A stretch of 64,000 nucleotides of DNA from contig NZ_CP163520.1 of assembly GCF_041080675.1 (NCBI RefSeq), positions 4,464,001-4,528,000 of the forward strand, in the 5' to 3' direction. Position numbers and translations under genes: made by a program. Under the pieces are notes generated by a model, which worked only from the letters and a program-made list of their open reading frames with translations, made no database searches and was not told the origin of the DNA. Below are positions 25,771 through 34,542 of the stretch, in pieces. This DNA is from Streptomyces sp. cg36. GTDB taxonomy: Bacteria > Actinomycetota > Actinomycetes > Streptomycetales > Streptomycetaceae. Numbering within the stretch: position 1 is the stretch's first letter; the number at the start of each line of letters is the position of its first letter.

Positions 25771-26688
25771 GGCCTGGCGCAGCGAGGTCGCGGTGCCGAA
25801 CCCGGCGTCCCGCGCGATCCGGTCCACCGACAGGTCGCTCGATTCCAGCAGCTGCCGGGCCCGCTCCACGCGCTGGAGGGTGAGCCACTGGCCGGGGCTC
25901 ATCCCCGTCTCCTCCCGGAACCGGCGGGTGAACGTCCGTACCGACATCGCCTCACGCTCCGCCAGGTCCCTCAGCTGGATGGGGTCTTCGAGCCGCTCCA
26001 GCGCCCAGCCGCGGGCGCCCGCCGTGGTCGCCACCTGCGGCTCGGGCAGCGGGCGCCGGATGTACTGCGCCTGTCCGCCGTCGCGGTGCGGCGGTACGAC
26101 CGTGCGCCGCGCCACGTCGTTGGCGACCGAGGCCCCGTGGTCGCGGCGCACGATGTGCAGGCACAGGTCGATCCCGGCGGCGACCCCGGCCGAGGTCAGC
26201 ACGTCCCCGTCGTCGACGAACAGCACGTCCGGGTCGACGGCGACGGCCGGGAAGAGCTCCTGGAAGTGCTCGGCGTGCGCCCAGTGCGTGGTGGCGGGCC
26301 GCCCGTCCAGGTATCCGGCGGCGGCCAGCACATAGCCCCCGGTGCAGATGGACACCATCCGCGTACCCGGCCGTACGTGCGCGAAGGCCCGCGCGAGCTC
26401 GTCCGTCAGCACCCCCTCCTCGTACACCGGCCCCAGCTCGTGCGAGGCGGGCACCACCACGGTGTCGGCCAGCGCCAGCGCCTCGGGCCCGTGCTCGACC
26501 AGGACGGCGAAGTCGGCGTCGGTCCGCACCGGGCCGGGCGCCCGCACCGAGCAGGTGGTGACCGTGTACAGCGCGGTCCGCGCGGCGTCGTCCCCGCGCG
26601 CCCGCCCGAAGATCCGCTGCGGGATGCCGAGTTCGAAGGGGAGCAGTCCGTCGAGGGCCAGGACGACGACGTGGTGGGGACGGGTCAC
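25678..26688 (-). CDS. GlxA-like AraC-family transcriptional regulator
   Basis: Transcription factor of 336 residues with an N-terminal DJ-1/PfpI-like amidase domain (VVVLALDGLLPFELGIP at about 8-24; the nucleophile-elbow region SICTGGYVLAAAG near 115) and a C-terminal AraC double helix-turn-helix (LRDLAEREAMSVRTFTRRFREETGMSPGQWL and IARDAGFGTATSLRQAL). These GlxA-type regulators sense small metabolites through the N-terminal domain. The GTG start at 26688 has AAGGGAG about 10 bases upstream. It is divergent from an MFS transporter, its most likely target. Confidence 0.88.
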   Translation of the reverse strand: MTRPHHVVVLALDGLLPFELGIPQRIFGRARGDDAARTALYTVTTCSVRAPGPVRTDADFAVLVEHGPEALALADTVVVPASHELGPVYEEGVLTDELARAFAHVRPGTRMVSICTGGYVLAAAGYLDGRPATTHWAHAEHFQELFPAVAVDPDVLFVDDGDVLTSAGVAAGIDLCLHIVRRDHGASVANDVARRTVVPPHRDGGQAQYIRRPLPEPQVATTAGARGWALERLEDPIQLRDLAEREAMSVRTFTRRFREETGMSPGQWLTLQRVERARQLLESSDLSVDRIARDAGFGTATSLRQALQSALGVPPTVYRRTFRAAGAAGAGGGRAG

Positions 26689-26830
26689 GGGAGGCGCTCC
26701 CTTCGCGGGGGTGCGGGTGCGGGCACGGCGGGGCCGTCGGGCCGTCGCTCCACTGTACGTGGCCCGATCCCTGCGAACCATGACTATCTGGCCACTCGTC
26801 CGGACCGGAGCACTCCAGCAGTCTTGGCGC
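26689..26830. promoter_or_regulatory. divergent promoter region AraC/MFS
   Basis: 142 bases separate the divergent GlxA-like regulator and MFS gene and must hold both promoters. CTCCACTGTACGTGG near 26750 is a possible half-palindromic operator; no TetR-type site is present. Confidence 0.4.
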
Positions 26831-28168
26831 ATGCCGCAGACAACCGACGCCGAAGCCCGGGGCGCGCACACCGCGCCCCCGGCCGCGCCCCGGCGCCCCC
26901 GCCGACTCCACCGCGCCTGGTTCGTCGCCGCCGTCACCTTCGTGACGATCATCGGCGCCGCCGCCTTCCGGTCGCTGCCGGGCCTGCTGATCGACCCGCT
27001 GCACGACGAGTTCGGCTGGTCGCGCGGGACGATCGGGGCGGCGGTCTCCGTGAACCTCGCGCTGTACGGACTCACCGCCCCCTTCGCCGCCGCGCTGATG
27101 GACCGGTACGGCATCCGCCGGATCGTCGCGGTCGCGCTCACCGTCATAGCCGGCGGGTCCGGGCTCACCGTCTTCATGCACTCCGCCTGGCAGCTGATGC
27201 TCTGCTGGGGCGTGCTGGTGGGCCTGGGCAGCGGGTCGATGGCGCTGGCCTTCGCCGCGACCGTCACCAACCGGTGGTTCACCGCCCGGCGCGGTCTGGT
27301 CACCGGCATCCTGACCGCCGCCTCCGCCTCCGGCCAGCTGATCTTCCTGCCGGTGCTCTCCTGGCTGGTGGAGCACCACGGCTGGCGCCCGGCCGCCGTC
27401 ACGGTCGCGCTCGCGGCCCTCGCGGTGGTGCCGTTCGTCTGGCTGCTGCTGCGCGACCACCCGGCGGACGTGGGGCTCGCCCCGTACGGCTCGGAGCAGT
27501 ACGTGGCGAAGCCCGCGCCCGTGCCCGGTGCGGCCGGGCGCGCGGTGAAGGTGCTGCTCTCGGCGGTGCGCACCGGGCCGTTCTGGCTGCTCGCGGGCAC
27601 CTTCGCGATCTGCGGCGCCTCCACCAACGGCCTCATCCAGACCCACTTCGTGCCCGCCGCGCACGACCACGGCATGCCGGTGACGGCCGCCGCCGGACTG
27701 CTCGCCGTCATCGGCGTCTTCGACGTGGCCGGGACGATCTTCTCCGGCTGGCTCACCGACCGCTTCGCATCCCGCCGCCTGCTCGCCACGTACTACGCCC
27801 TGCGCGGCATCTCGCTGCTCTTCCTGCCGATGCTGCTCGCGCCCTCCGTCCATCCGCCGATGCTCTTCTTCATCGTCTTCTACGGCCTGGACTGGGTCGC
27901 CACCGTCCCGCCGACCCTCGCGCTCTGCCGCGAGCACTACGGCGAGGACAGCGCCATCGTCTTCGGCTGGGTGCTCGCCTCCCACCAGGTGGGCGCGGCG
28001 GTCGTCGCCTTCCTCGGCGGTCTGGCGCGCGACGCCTTCGGCTCGTACGACATGGTCTGGTACGGCTCGGGCGCGCTGTGCGCGGTGGCCGCGCTGATGG
28101 CCCTGGTGATCCGCCGCCCCGGCGCGGGCGCGGCGCCCCGCGTTTTGGCGGAACCCGCCGCCGCGTGA
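26831..28168 (+). CDS. MFS transporter (monocarboxylate/OxlT-like)
   Basis: Twelve-helix major facilitator protein of 445 residues. PLHDEFGWSRGTIGAAVSVN and the loop MDRYGIRRIVAVAL after helix 2 are characteristic of the monocarboxylate/oxalate-formate antiporter branch, and WLTDRFASRRLLATYYALRG is the matching loop in the second half. The ATG at 26831 starts the conserved protein although the frame is open further upstream. It is divergent from the GlxA-like regulator, which probably controls it, and would import or exchange organic acids. Confidence 0.87.
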   Translation: MPQTTDAEARGAHTAPPAAPRRPRRLHRAWFVAAVTFVTIIGAAAFRSLPGLLIDPLHDEFGWSRGTIGAAVSVNLALYGLTAPFAAALMDRYGIRRIVAVALTVIAGGSGLTVFMHSAWQLMLCWGVLVGLGSGSMALAFAATVTNRWFTARRGLVTGILTAASASGQLIFLPVLSWLVEHHGWRPAAVTVALAALAVVPFVWLLLRDHPADVGLAPYGSEQYVAKPAPVPGAAGRAVKVLLSAVRTGPFWLLAGTFAICGASTNGLIQTHFVPAAHDHGMPVTAAAGLLAVIGVFDVAGTIFSGWLTDRFASRRLLATYYALRGISLLFLPMLLAPSVHPPMLFFIVFYGLDWVATVPPTLALCREHYGEDSAIVFGWVLASHQVGAAVVAFLGGLARDAFGSYDMVWYGSGALCAVAALMALVIRRPGAGAAPRVLAEPAAA

Positions 28169-28197
28169 TCCCCTCTCCCCGGGTGAGGGGGTGCGGA

Positions 28198-28959
28198 ATG
28201 AAGCCGAGGACCAGGCCGGGCGCCGTAGTGACGGCGGGGCTGCTGTGCGCCGTACTGGCGGGCTGCGGGACGGAACGGGCGGGCACGCCGTCCACCGACG
28301 CCCGCCCCGCCGCGGCGAAGAGCGGTGCCACGGGCGCGGTGCCGTGCCCGCCCGACGAGACGACGGAACACGGCACGGGGGCGGGTCGGCCACCGGTGGA
28401 CGAGACGACGGACGAGGACCCGGGCGCGGGTCCGGGCACCGACGAGACCACGGACGAAGACCCGGGGCCGGGCACCGACGAGACCACGGACGAAGACCCG
28501 GGGCCGGGCACCGACGAGACCACGGACGAGGACCCGGGTCCGGGCACGGACGAGACGTCCGACGAGACCAGCGACGCGACCACGGGCGGGTCGGGTTCCG
28601 CCGTCGATGAGACCACCGACGACGCCGGTGACCCCGGTCCGCCCACCGAGGGCACCGGGCAGCCGTGTCTGCCCGCCGGGTGGTTCGACATGACGGACGA
28701 GTTCGTCGCCTACTACTCCCGCCACCTCACCAAGGCCGACGACGGCATCTGGCCGGCCGTGGCGGCGGCCCGGCTGCGGCAGAACGGCGACCGGGTCCAG
28801 GCGCTGGTGACCGTCACGTTCATCCCGGGCGCCAGCACGTGGGAGGGCGAGCGGGTCGCGGAGGTGTTCGCCGCGTGGCGCCGCGAGGCGTACGGGGACC
28901 GGGGCACGGTCCGCGTCGAGACCCGCAGCGGCGGCTTCGTCACCGAGCGGCCGTGGTGA
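28198..28959 (+). CDS. repeat-containing secreted lipoprotein
   Basis: Small exported lipoprotein of 253 residues of unknown function. The signal peptide ends with lipobox LAGC at about residue 24. Residues about 65-120 form an acidic stalk of repeated DETTDEDPGPGT units, encoded by 36-bp direct repeats, and the C-terminal 85 residues (PCLPAGWFDMTDEFVAYYSRHL onward) form a compact domain with conserved aromatic residues. A surface-displayed domain on a stalk is the simplest reading. Confidence 0.8.
   Translation: MKPRTRPGAVVTAGLLCAVLAGCGTERAGTPSTDARPAAAKSGATGAVPCPPDETTEHGTGAGRPPVDETTDEDPGAGPGTDETTDEDPGPGTDETTDEDPGPGTDETTDEDPGPGTDETSDETSDATTGGSGSAVDETTDDAGDPGPPTEGTGQPCLPAGWFDMTDEFVAYYSRHLTKADDGIWPAVAAARLRQNGDRVQALVTVTFIPGASTWEGERVAEVFAAWRREAYGDRGTVRVETRSGGFVTERPW
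28398..28550 (+). repeat. 36-bp coding tandem repeat in lipoprotein gene
   Basis: Four in-frame copies of a 36-bp unit; the copies at 28440-28475 and 28476-28511 are identical and the next differs by two bases, while the first (from about 28398) is 42 bp. The near identity shows recent expansion. Confidence 0.9.
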
Positions 28960-28993
28960 GCGGGGCCGAGGGACGGCGGGCCGCGTCCGTGGG

Positions 28994-29015
28994 GTCCGGG
29001 GGGCCGGTCCCGGAC
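28994..29015. terminator. hairpin terminator between convergent genes
   Basis: GTCCGGG pairs with CCCGGAC over an 8-base loop, flanked by further G4/C4 pairing, between the convergent lipoprotein and flavin reductase genes. Confidence 0.5.
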
Positions 29016-29025
29016 GCCCCGCGCC

Positions 29026-29640
29026 TCACGCGCTGAACCGCCCGAACCGCCCCCGGTGGAACAGCAGCGGATCCCCCTCCGCCGTCCCGCCCAGCGCCTC
29101 CACGCGGCCGACGACGATGAGGTGGTCGCCGCCGGTGTGGACGGTCCGGATGCGGCAGTCGACCCAGGCCGGTACGCCCGCCAGGCGCGGGGAGCCGGTC
29201 ACCGGGGCCGGTTCGTGGTCCACGCCCGCGAACTTGTCGGCGCCGCTGACCGCGAACGCCCGGCACAGCGCGCCCTGTCCGGCCCCCAGGACGTTCACGC
29301 AGAACACCCCCGCGCGCGCGATGCGCGGCCAGGTCGTGGAGGTGCGGCCCACCATGAAGACCACCAGGGGCGGGTCCAGGGAGAGGGACGCGAAGGACTG
29401 GCAGGCGAAGCCGGTCGGGCCCGCGTCGTCGTGGGCCGTGATGACGGTGACGCCGGTGGCGAAGTGGCCGAGGACGCCCCGGAATTCGGCGGGGTCGACG
29501 GGCAGCCGTTCGTCGTCGCGTACGGCCCGTAAGTCGGGTCGGGGCAGGGCTTCGACGGGCTCGGCGGGGGCCGTGGCCGGCGCGCCGACGGACCGCAGGT
29601 ATCGGACGACGGTCGCCGCCATCCCTTCGTGTCCCATCAT
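29026..29640 (-). CDS. flavin reductase-like protein (HsaB/HpaC type)
   Basis: NAD(P)H:flavin reductase domain of about 150 residues behind a 40-residue leader (204 total). GVLGHFATGVTVITAHDDAGPTGFACQSFASLSLDPPLVVFMVG is the flavin-binding core and FAGVDHEP the nicotinamide-side region. Proteins like HsaB supply reduced flavin to a two-component monooxygenase, or bind flavin in related roles; no adjacent oxygenase is encoded, but two flavin enzymes of the luciferase family lie in the same regulon. The start could be any of the ATGs at 29640, 29637 or 29622; GGAG favours 29637 or 29640. A TetR-type operator lies 14 bases upstream. Confidence 0.85.
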   Translation of the reverse strand: MMGHEGMAATVVRYLRSVGAPATAPAEPVEALPRPDLRAVRDDERLPVDPAEFRGVLGHFATGVTVITAHDDAGPTGFACQSFASLSLDPPLVVFMVGRTSTTWPRIARAGVFCVNVLGAGQGALCRAFAVSGADKFAGVDHEPAPVTGSPRLAGVPAWVDCRIRTVHTGGDHLIVVGRVEALGGTAEGDPLLFHRGRFGRFSA

Positions 29641-29653
29641 GGCTCCATTGAAA

Positions 29654-29668
29654 CTGACGGAGCGTCAG
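29654..29668. promoter_or_regulatory. TetR-type operator 4
   Basis: CTGACGGAGCGTCAG, a perfect 5+5 inverted repeat, stands 14 bases upstream of the flavin reductase start. It also lies just downstream of the stop codon of the enoyl-CoA hydratase gene on the same strand. Confidence 0.82.
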
Positions 29669-29708
29669 ATAGGAACCCTCAAGGAGCCCCCGGGGAGCCG
29701 AAGAGGCC

Positions 29709-30698
29709 CTACAGTCCCCGGTACTCGGGCGTCCTGCGCTCCACGAAGCTCGCCACTCCCTCCTGTGCGTCCCGGGTGGTCATGTTGATCTCCTGGGCGG
29801 CGGCCTCGGCCGCGAACGCGGTCGCGCGGTCGGTGTCCAGGGAGGCGTTCACCAACTGCTTGGCCAGCGCCAGCGAACGCGTCGGCCCGGCCGCCAGCCG
29901 CTCCGCCCACTCCCGTGCCACCCGCGGCAGCTCGGCATCCGGCACCACCCGGTTGACCAGCCCGAGCCGCTCGGCGTCGGCCGCCGCGACCGCGTCCCCG
30001 AAGAACATCAGCTCCTTGGCCCGCCGCGGCCCGACCAGCCGGGGCAGCAGATACGCGCCGCCGCCGTCCGGGACGAGCCCGCGCCGCACGAACACCTCGA
30101 TGAACCGCGCCGACTCGGCGGCCAGCACCAGGTCGCAGGCGAACGCCAGATGCGCGCCGATCCCGGCGGCCGTCCCGTTCACGGCCGCGACCACCGGCTT
30201 CTCGCAGTCCAGTACGGCCGCGATCAGCCGCTGCGCGCCCAGCCGGATCGTCCGGGCCACGTCCCCCGCGACCCGCTCGCCGGCCGCCGCCGCGCCGCCC
30301 CGCAGATCGGCGCCCGCGCAGAAGCCCCGGCCCGTCGCGGTGAGCACCACCGCCCGTACGGCGGGGTCGGCGGAGGCGTCGGCGAGCAGGGCGATGACGC
30401 GTTCGCGCTGCTCCCGGGTGACCGCGTTCAGCGCCTCGGGCCGGTTGAGGGTGATCCAGGAGACACCGCCGTCGACGACGTGCAGAACCGTCGCCGCCCC
30501 GCCGCTCGCCCCACCGGCACCGGCACCGGCACCGGTCTCGGCGGTGGGTCCGCTCGCCCTGGCTGCCTCACCGGCGCCGGCCCCACCGCCACCGGCCTCG
30601 CCGGTCGGCCCGGCCGTTCCGCTCGTCCCGGCCTCGCCGTCGGCCCCCGCCGCCGGGTTCGCCCCGTTCGCCCCCGTCTCCCCGTCCGTGCCGCTCAC
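29709..30698 (-). CDS. enoyl-CoA hydratase with collagen-like N-terminal extension
   Basis: Crotonase-fold hydratase; the catalytic domain covers about residues 70-329 (VSWITLNRPEALNAV, then the oxyanion-hole pair FCAGADLRGGA and NGTAAGIGAHLAFACDLVLA, and the second acidic region FVRRGLVPDGGGAYLLPRLVG). It adds water to an enoyl-CoA in beta-oxidation. The unusual part is a leader of about 70 residues, nearly only G, A, T, E and S, with Gly-X-Y periodicity (GTDGETGANGAN). The start is the GTG overlapping the stop of the upstream CoA-ligase gene (GTGA), so the leader seems to be translated; an internal start just before the hydratase domain cannot be excluded. Confidence 0.85.
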   Translation of the reverse strand: MSGTDGETGANGANPAAGADGEAGTSGTAGPTGEAGGGGAGAGEAARASGPTAETGAGAGAGGASGGAATVLHVVDGGVSWITLNRPEALNAVTREQRERVIALLADASADPAVRAVVLTATGRGFCAGADLRGGAAAAGERVAGDVARTIRLGAQRLIAAVLDCEKPVVAAVNGTAAGIGAHLAFACDLVLAAESARFIEVFVRRGLVPDGGGAYLLPRLVGPRRAKELMFFGDAVAAADAERLGLVNRVVPDAELPRVAREWAERLAAGPTRSLALAKQLVNASLDTDRATAFAAEAAAQEINMTTRDAQEGVASFVERRTPEYRGL

Positions 30699-32920
30699 CG
30701 GCACACCACCAGCGCGTCCAGCGCCACCGCGCCCTGGCCGCGTGGCAGGACCATCAGGGGGTTGATGTCCAGCTCGGACAGCTCGCCGCCGAGTTCCAGG
30801 GCCATCCGCTGCACCCGCAGGACCACCTCGACCAGCGCGTCCACGTCCACCGGCGGCCCGCCGCGCACCCCTTCGAAGAGCGCTCTGCCGCGCAGTTCGC
30901 CGAGCATGTCCCGGGCCTGCTCCTCGCCGAACGGCGGCACGCGTACGGCCGCGTCGCCCAGCACCTCCACCAGCACCCCGCCGAGCCCGACGGTGACGGT
31001 CGGGCCGAACAGCGCGTCGTGCGTGACGCCGACGACCATCTCCACGCCCCGCGCCACCATCTGGCAGACGAGGATGCCGTCGAGGTCGACCCCCTCGTAC
31101 CGGGCGGTGTCGGTCAGTTCGCGGTACGCGTCGCGCACCTGGCTCGCCGAGGTCAACCCGACCTTGACCAGGCCGAGTTCGGTCTTGTGGGCGAGCCGGG
31201 TGCCGGACGCCTTCATCACCACGGGGTAGCCGACCAGACCGGCCGCCCGCACGGCCGCCGCCGCGCTGGTCACCAGCTGCTCGCGCGGCACCCGGATGCC
31301 GTACGCCCGCAGCAGCTGCTTCGCCGCGTGCTCGCTGAGCTGCTGGCCCGGCCGCATCAGCGCCTGCGCCTTGCGGAACGACGGCGAGGGCACCCGGGGC
31401 GCCTCGTCGAACGGCGAGCGGTAGGCGGCGGTGAACCGGTGGTGGGCGAGGTAGGCGCGGACGGCGCCGACGCAGTTGCCGAACGTACGGAAGGTGGCGA
31501 CCCGCGAGGAGCCGAGCAGCGTCTCGCGGTAGGCGGCCTCGGTCCCCACCGGTGAGCCCCACACCACGCAGACCAGTTTGTCGGTCCGCTCGGCCGCGGC
31601 CACCAGGTCCCGCGCCAGCTGGTCGCTCATCGGCGGGAAGGGCCCGGTGATCGGGCAGATCAGCACGCCCACCGCCGGGTCGGCGAGGAGCGCGTCGATG
31701 ATCTTCGGGCCGCGCCAGTCGCCCACCGGATGGCCGCCGTTGTCCACCGGGTTGGAGACGTTCAGGTACGGCGGGATCCACTCGTGCAGCTCGGCCTGCT
31801 TGGCCTCGGAGAGGGTGGGCAGCGGCAGCCCGGCCGCCGTCGCCAGGTCCGCGAAGTGCGCGCCGGTGCCGCCCGAGATCGAGTAGACGACGACCCCTTC
31901 GGCGACCGGTTTGCGGGCGCGGGCGAGCAGGGCCGCGGTGTCCTGGAGCTCGTCGAGGCCGTCCACCCGGATCACGCCGTACTGCCGCATCGCCGCGTCC
32001 ACCACCTGGTCCGCGCCGGTCAGTTTGCCGGTGTGCGAGGCGGCGGTGCGCGCACCGGTCTCGGTGCGCCCGACCTTCACCGCGACCACCGGCACCCGGG
32101 CGCGCGCCGCCCGGTCGGCGGCCAGCAGGAAGGAGCGCCCGTCCTTGATCCCCTCCAGATAGCAGGCGATGGCGCCGACCTCGGGCCGCTCGGCGAAGTA
32201 CGAGAGGAAGTCGGCGGTGTCGAGGTCGGCCTCGTTGCCGGTGGGCGCCCAGTGGGAGAGGCGGATGCCCAACTCCTGGAGGGTGAACAGGGGGCGGCCC
32301 TGGTGGCCGGACTGGGTGATCAGGGCGATCGCGGGCCCGGTGAGGTCGTCCCGGAAGCGCTCGAAGGCGTTGAGGTTGGTGTTGGGGCCGAGCAGCCGCA
32401 TCCCGGAGCGCCCCACGGCGGCGGCGAGCCGTTCCTGGGCGGCGGCGCCGTCCGCGCCGGTCTCGGCGAACCCGGAGGCGAACGCGACCGCGAACTTCAC
32501 CTTGGCCTCGGCGAGTTCCTCGATCAGCGGCAGCGGGTCGGCCACCAGCAGGACCGCGAGGTCGACCTGTTCGGGCAGGTCGGCCACGGTGGCGGCGCAG
32601 GGCAGCCCGAAGACCGAGGCGCGGGTCGGGTGCACCGGGTGGACCCGGGCGCCCACCCGGCCCGCCCAGTCGATCAGCTGCCGGGTGATCCCGGTGTTGG
32701 GGCGGCCCTCGGCGTCGGAGGCGCCGATGACGGCGACCGATTCGGGCCGGAAGAAGCGGTCCAGGTCGGGCGCGGGCGCGTGCAGCGGCCGGCCGCTGAC
32801 GTCCCGGTCGCCCTCGGCGGCGGCCGTGCCGTGGACGGCGCCGGGCCGGGGCTGCTCGCCGCAGGCGACCACCCGTGCGCGGAGGTCGGTCGTGAGGGTG
32901 CCGTGAGTCGATCCAAGCAT
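30695..32920 (-). CDS. acetate-CoA ligase-family (ADP-forming) acyl-CoA synthetase
   Basis: NDP-forming acyl-CoA synthetase of 741 residues with alpha and beta parts fused. The N-terminal CoA-binding domain starts RFFRPESVAVIGASDAEGRPNTG (about 55-80), the succinyl-CoA-ligase-like region has the phosphohistidine candidate in AASHTGKLTGAD, and the C-terminal ATP-grasp domain starts LLRAYGIRVPREQLV (about 510) with PVVMKASGTRLAHKTELG. It would form an acyl-CoA with ATP, independently of the AMP-forming ligases nearby. The ATG at 32920 is preferred over the upstream ATG at 32965. Two operators lie 57 and 81 bases upstream. The stop overlaps the start of the hydratase. Confidence 0.88.
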   Translation of the reverse strand: MLGSTHGTLTTDLRARVVACGEQPRPGAVHGTAAAEGDRDVSGRPLHAPAPDLDRFFRPESVAVIGASDAEGRPNTGITRQLIDWAGRVGARVHPVHPTRASVFGLPCAATVADLPEQVDLAVLLVADPLPLIEELAEAKVKFAVAFASGFAETGADGAAAQERLAAAVGRSGMRLLGPNTNLNAFERFRDDLTGPAIALITQSGHQGRPLFTLQELGIRLSHWAPTGNEADLDTADFLSYFAERPEVGAIACYLEGIKDGRSFLLAADRAARARVPVVAVKVGRTETGARTAASHTGKLTGADQVVDAAMRQYGVIRVDGLDELQDTAALLARARKPVAEGVVVYSISGGTGAHFADLATAAGLPLPTLSEAKQAELHEWIPPYLNVSNPVDNGGHPVGDWRGPKIIDALLADPAVGVLICPITGPFPPMSDQLARDLVAAAERTDKLVCVVWGSPVGTEAAYRETLLGSSRVATFRTFGNCVGAVRAYLAHHRFTAAYRSPFDEAPRVPSPSFRKAQALMRPGQQLSEHAAKQLLRAYGIRVPREQLVTSAAAAVRAAGLVGYPVVMKASGTRLAHKTELGLVKVGLTSASQVRDAYRELTDTARYEGVDLDGILVCQMVARGVEMVVGVTHDALFGPTVTVGLGGVLVEVLGDAAVRVPPFGEEQARDMLGELRGRALFEGVRGGPPVDVDALVEVVLRVQRMALELGGELSELDINPLMVLPRGQGAVALDALVVCR

Positions 32921-32976
32921 CGTTCCGCCCGCTCCTGGTCGTTGGCCAACAGGACTCTTGCGCAACTGGCTAGTAA

Positions 32977-32991
32977 CTGACGCTCAGTCAG
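32977..32991. promoter_or_regulatory. TetR-type operator 5a
   Basis: CTGACGCTCAGTCAG is a perfect 5+5 inverted repeat upstream of the ADP-forming synthetase operon, with its centre 24 bases from that of operator 5b, i.e. slightly over two helical turns. Confidence 0.82.
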
Positions 32992-33000
32992 ATTACAGAC

Positions 33001-33015
33001 CTGACGACCTGTCAG
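33001..33015. promoter_or_regulatory. TetR-type operator 5b
   Basis: CTGACGACCTGTCAG, again with both 5-base arms perfect, forms a double operator with 5a in front of the synthetase-hydratase operon. Confidence 0.8.
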
Positions 33016-33218
33016 GAACCGTCGTGCGGGCAAAGGCTCACCGAAGGCTCCGGGACGTGCGGAGGTCCGGCCGAGTACCGGTCCCGTACCCGTCCGGATG
33101 CGCGCTACCCGTCACCATTGCGCCAACTACGGGGAGCGGTACGGCAGGTGGTCGCGGGGGTGGCCGCGAGGTGCTTCACGGGGTACCGGCGGGGGCGCGC
33201 GGGGTCTCGCGGCGGTGC

Positions 33219-34355
33219 TCAGGTGCGCGCGACCGCCCGGGCGATCTTCCGGGCGTCGATGCCGAGCTCGCGCAGCGTGCCGCTGATGGGGTGGGTGAAG
33301 CCGGTGAAGTGGAGACCGGGGGCGTTCGCCGGGGCGCGTCCGCCGCGCACGGTGGGGCGGCCCCGGCCGTCCAGTACGCCGAGGTGGCCCACGAGCGGTT
33401 CCAGGGCGCGGCGGTAGCCGGTCGCCGCGACGACCACCTCGGGCGAGAGGAGGCTGCCGTCGGCCAGCACCACCTTGCCGCCCTCGAACGCCTCGACCGC
33501 CGCCACCGGCTCGACCCGCCCCGACCGCACGGCCGCCACCAGCCCCACGTCCTGCACCGGGATGGCGCCCTCGCGCACGCGCGCGTAGAGGCCGGTGTCC
33601 GGGCGCGGCAGCCCCTGTGCGGAGAGGTCGGGCACCGAGAGGCGGGCCAGCGCCCCGGCCGCCCGGTCCACCACCGCGACCGGCAGCCGCCGCACCAGGA
33701 TGCCGGACGCCTGGGCGGGCCAGCCCGCGGTGGAGCGGCGCAGGATGTGCGGCGCGGTCCGCACCGCGAGCCGCACCCGCCCGGCCCCGCCCCCGGCCAG
33801 GTCCGCGGCGATCTCGGCGCCCGTGTTGCCCGCGCCCACGACGAGGACGTCCCTTCCGGCGTACGGGGCGGGCGAGCGGTAGTCGCGCGCGTGCAGCAGC
33901 TCACCGGTGAAGCCGTCGGCGCCGGGCCAGTCGGGCAGGTACGGGGTGTGGTTGTGCCCGGTCGCCACCACGACCGCCCGCCCGGTCAGCCGGCGTCCGC
34001 CGGTGGCGTGCAGCAGCCAGCCGTCCCCGGCGCGCTCGACGCGGGAGACCTCGACGCCGGTGACGGTCTCCACCTCGTGCACGCGCGCGTACGTCTCCAG
34101 ATAGCGCACCATGTCGTCCCGCGACACCCAGCGCCCGAAGGAGCGCGGCATCTTGAGGCCGGGCAGCGCGGAGAGGCGCCGGGTGGTGTGCAGGTGGAGC
34201 CGGTCGTAGTGGTGGCGCCAGGAGTCGCCCACGGCGTCGGCCTTCTCCAGGACGACGGCCCGTATGCCCCGGCCGCGCAGCGCGGCGGCGACCGCGAGTC
34301 CGCCGGGTCCGCCGCCGATGACGTAGACGGGTCTGGTGGGGTCGTTGGTGGCCAT
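33219..34355 (-). CDS. flavin-containing monooxygenase (FMO-like)
   Basis: FAD- and NADPH-dependent monooxygenase of 378 residues, shorter than Baeyer-Villiger enzymes. FAD motif GGGPGG is at 14-19, NADPH motif GAGNTG at 174-179, and the FMO fingerprint F-x-G-x3-H-x3-Y (FTGELLHARDY) at 149-159. A late VVAATGYRRAL block and HFTGFTHPISGTLRELGIDA close the protein. It inserts oxygen at a heteroatom or ketone carbon; here it could start oxidation of the regulon substrate. The ATG at 34355 is used because the frame upstream encodes no family sequence. Operator 6 lies about 150 bases upstream, nearer to the divergent DoxX gene. Confidence 0.88.
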   Translation of the reverse strand: MATNDPTRPVYVIGGGPGGLAVAAALRGRGIRAVVLEKADAVGDSWRHHYDRLHLHTTRRLSALPGLKMPRSFGRWVSRDDMVRYLETYARVHEVETVTGVEVSRVERAGDGWLLHATGGRRLTGRAVVVATGHNHTPYLPDWPGADGFTGELLHARDYRSPAPYAGRDVLVVGAGNTGAEIAADLAGGGAGRVRLAVRTAPHILRRSTAGWPAQASGILVRRLPVAVVDRAAGALARLSVPDLSAQGLPRPDTGLYARVREGAIPVQDVGLVAAVRSGRVEPVAAVEAFEGGKVVLADGSLLSPEVVVAATGYRRALEPLVGHLGVLDGRGRPTVRGGRAPANAPGLHFTGFTHPISGTLRELGIDARKIARAVART

Positions 34356-34505
34356 GGAAACCGAGCGTAATGACGCAGCTACTTGATGGGTCTCGGTCAA
34401 GACCTGAATCGGTTGCGAATCGATCACGCCGCCGAGGGGTGGGTGGTCGGGGCGGGTTCCGGGGCGGGTGCCGGGGCCTTGCGCGCGGCGGCGGCATCCG
34501 CTGAA

Positions 34506-34520
34506 CTGACGTACCGTCAG
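34506..34520. promoter_or_regulatory. TetR-type operator 6
   Basis: CTGACGTACCGTCAG, a perfect 5+5 inverted repeat, stands 22 bases before the DoxX-like start, in the 187-base region shared with the divergent monooxygenase gene. Confidence 0.85.
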
Positions 34521-34542
34521 ATACCTCCGGAGGGAGCTGCGG

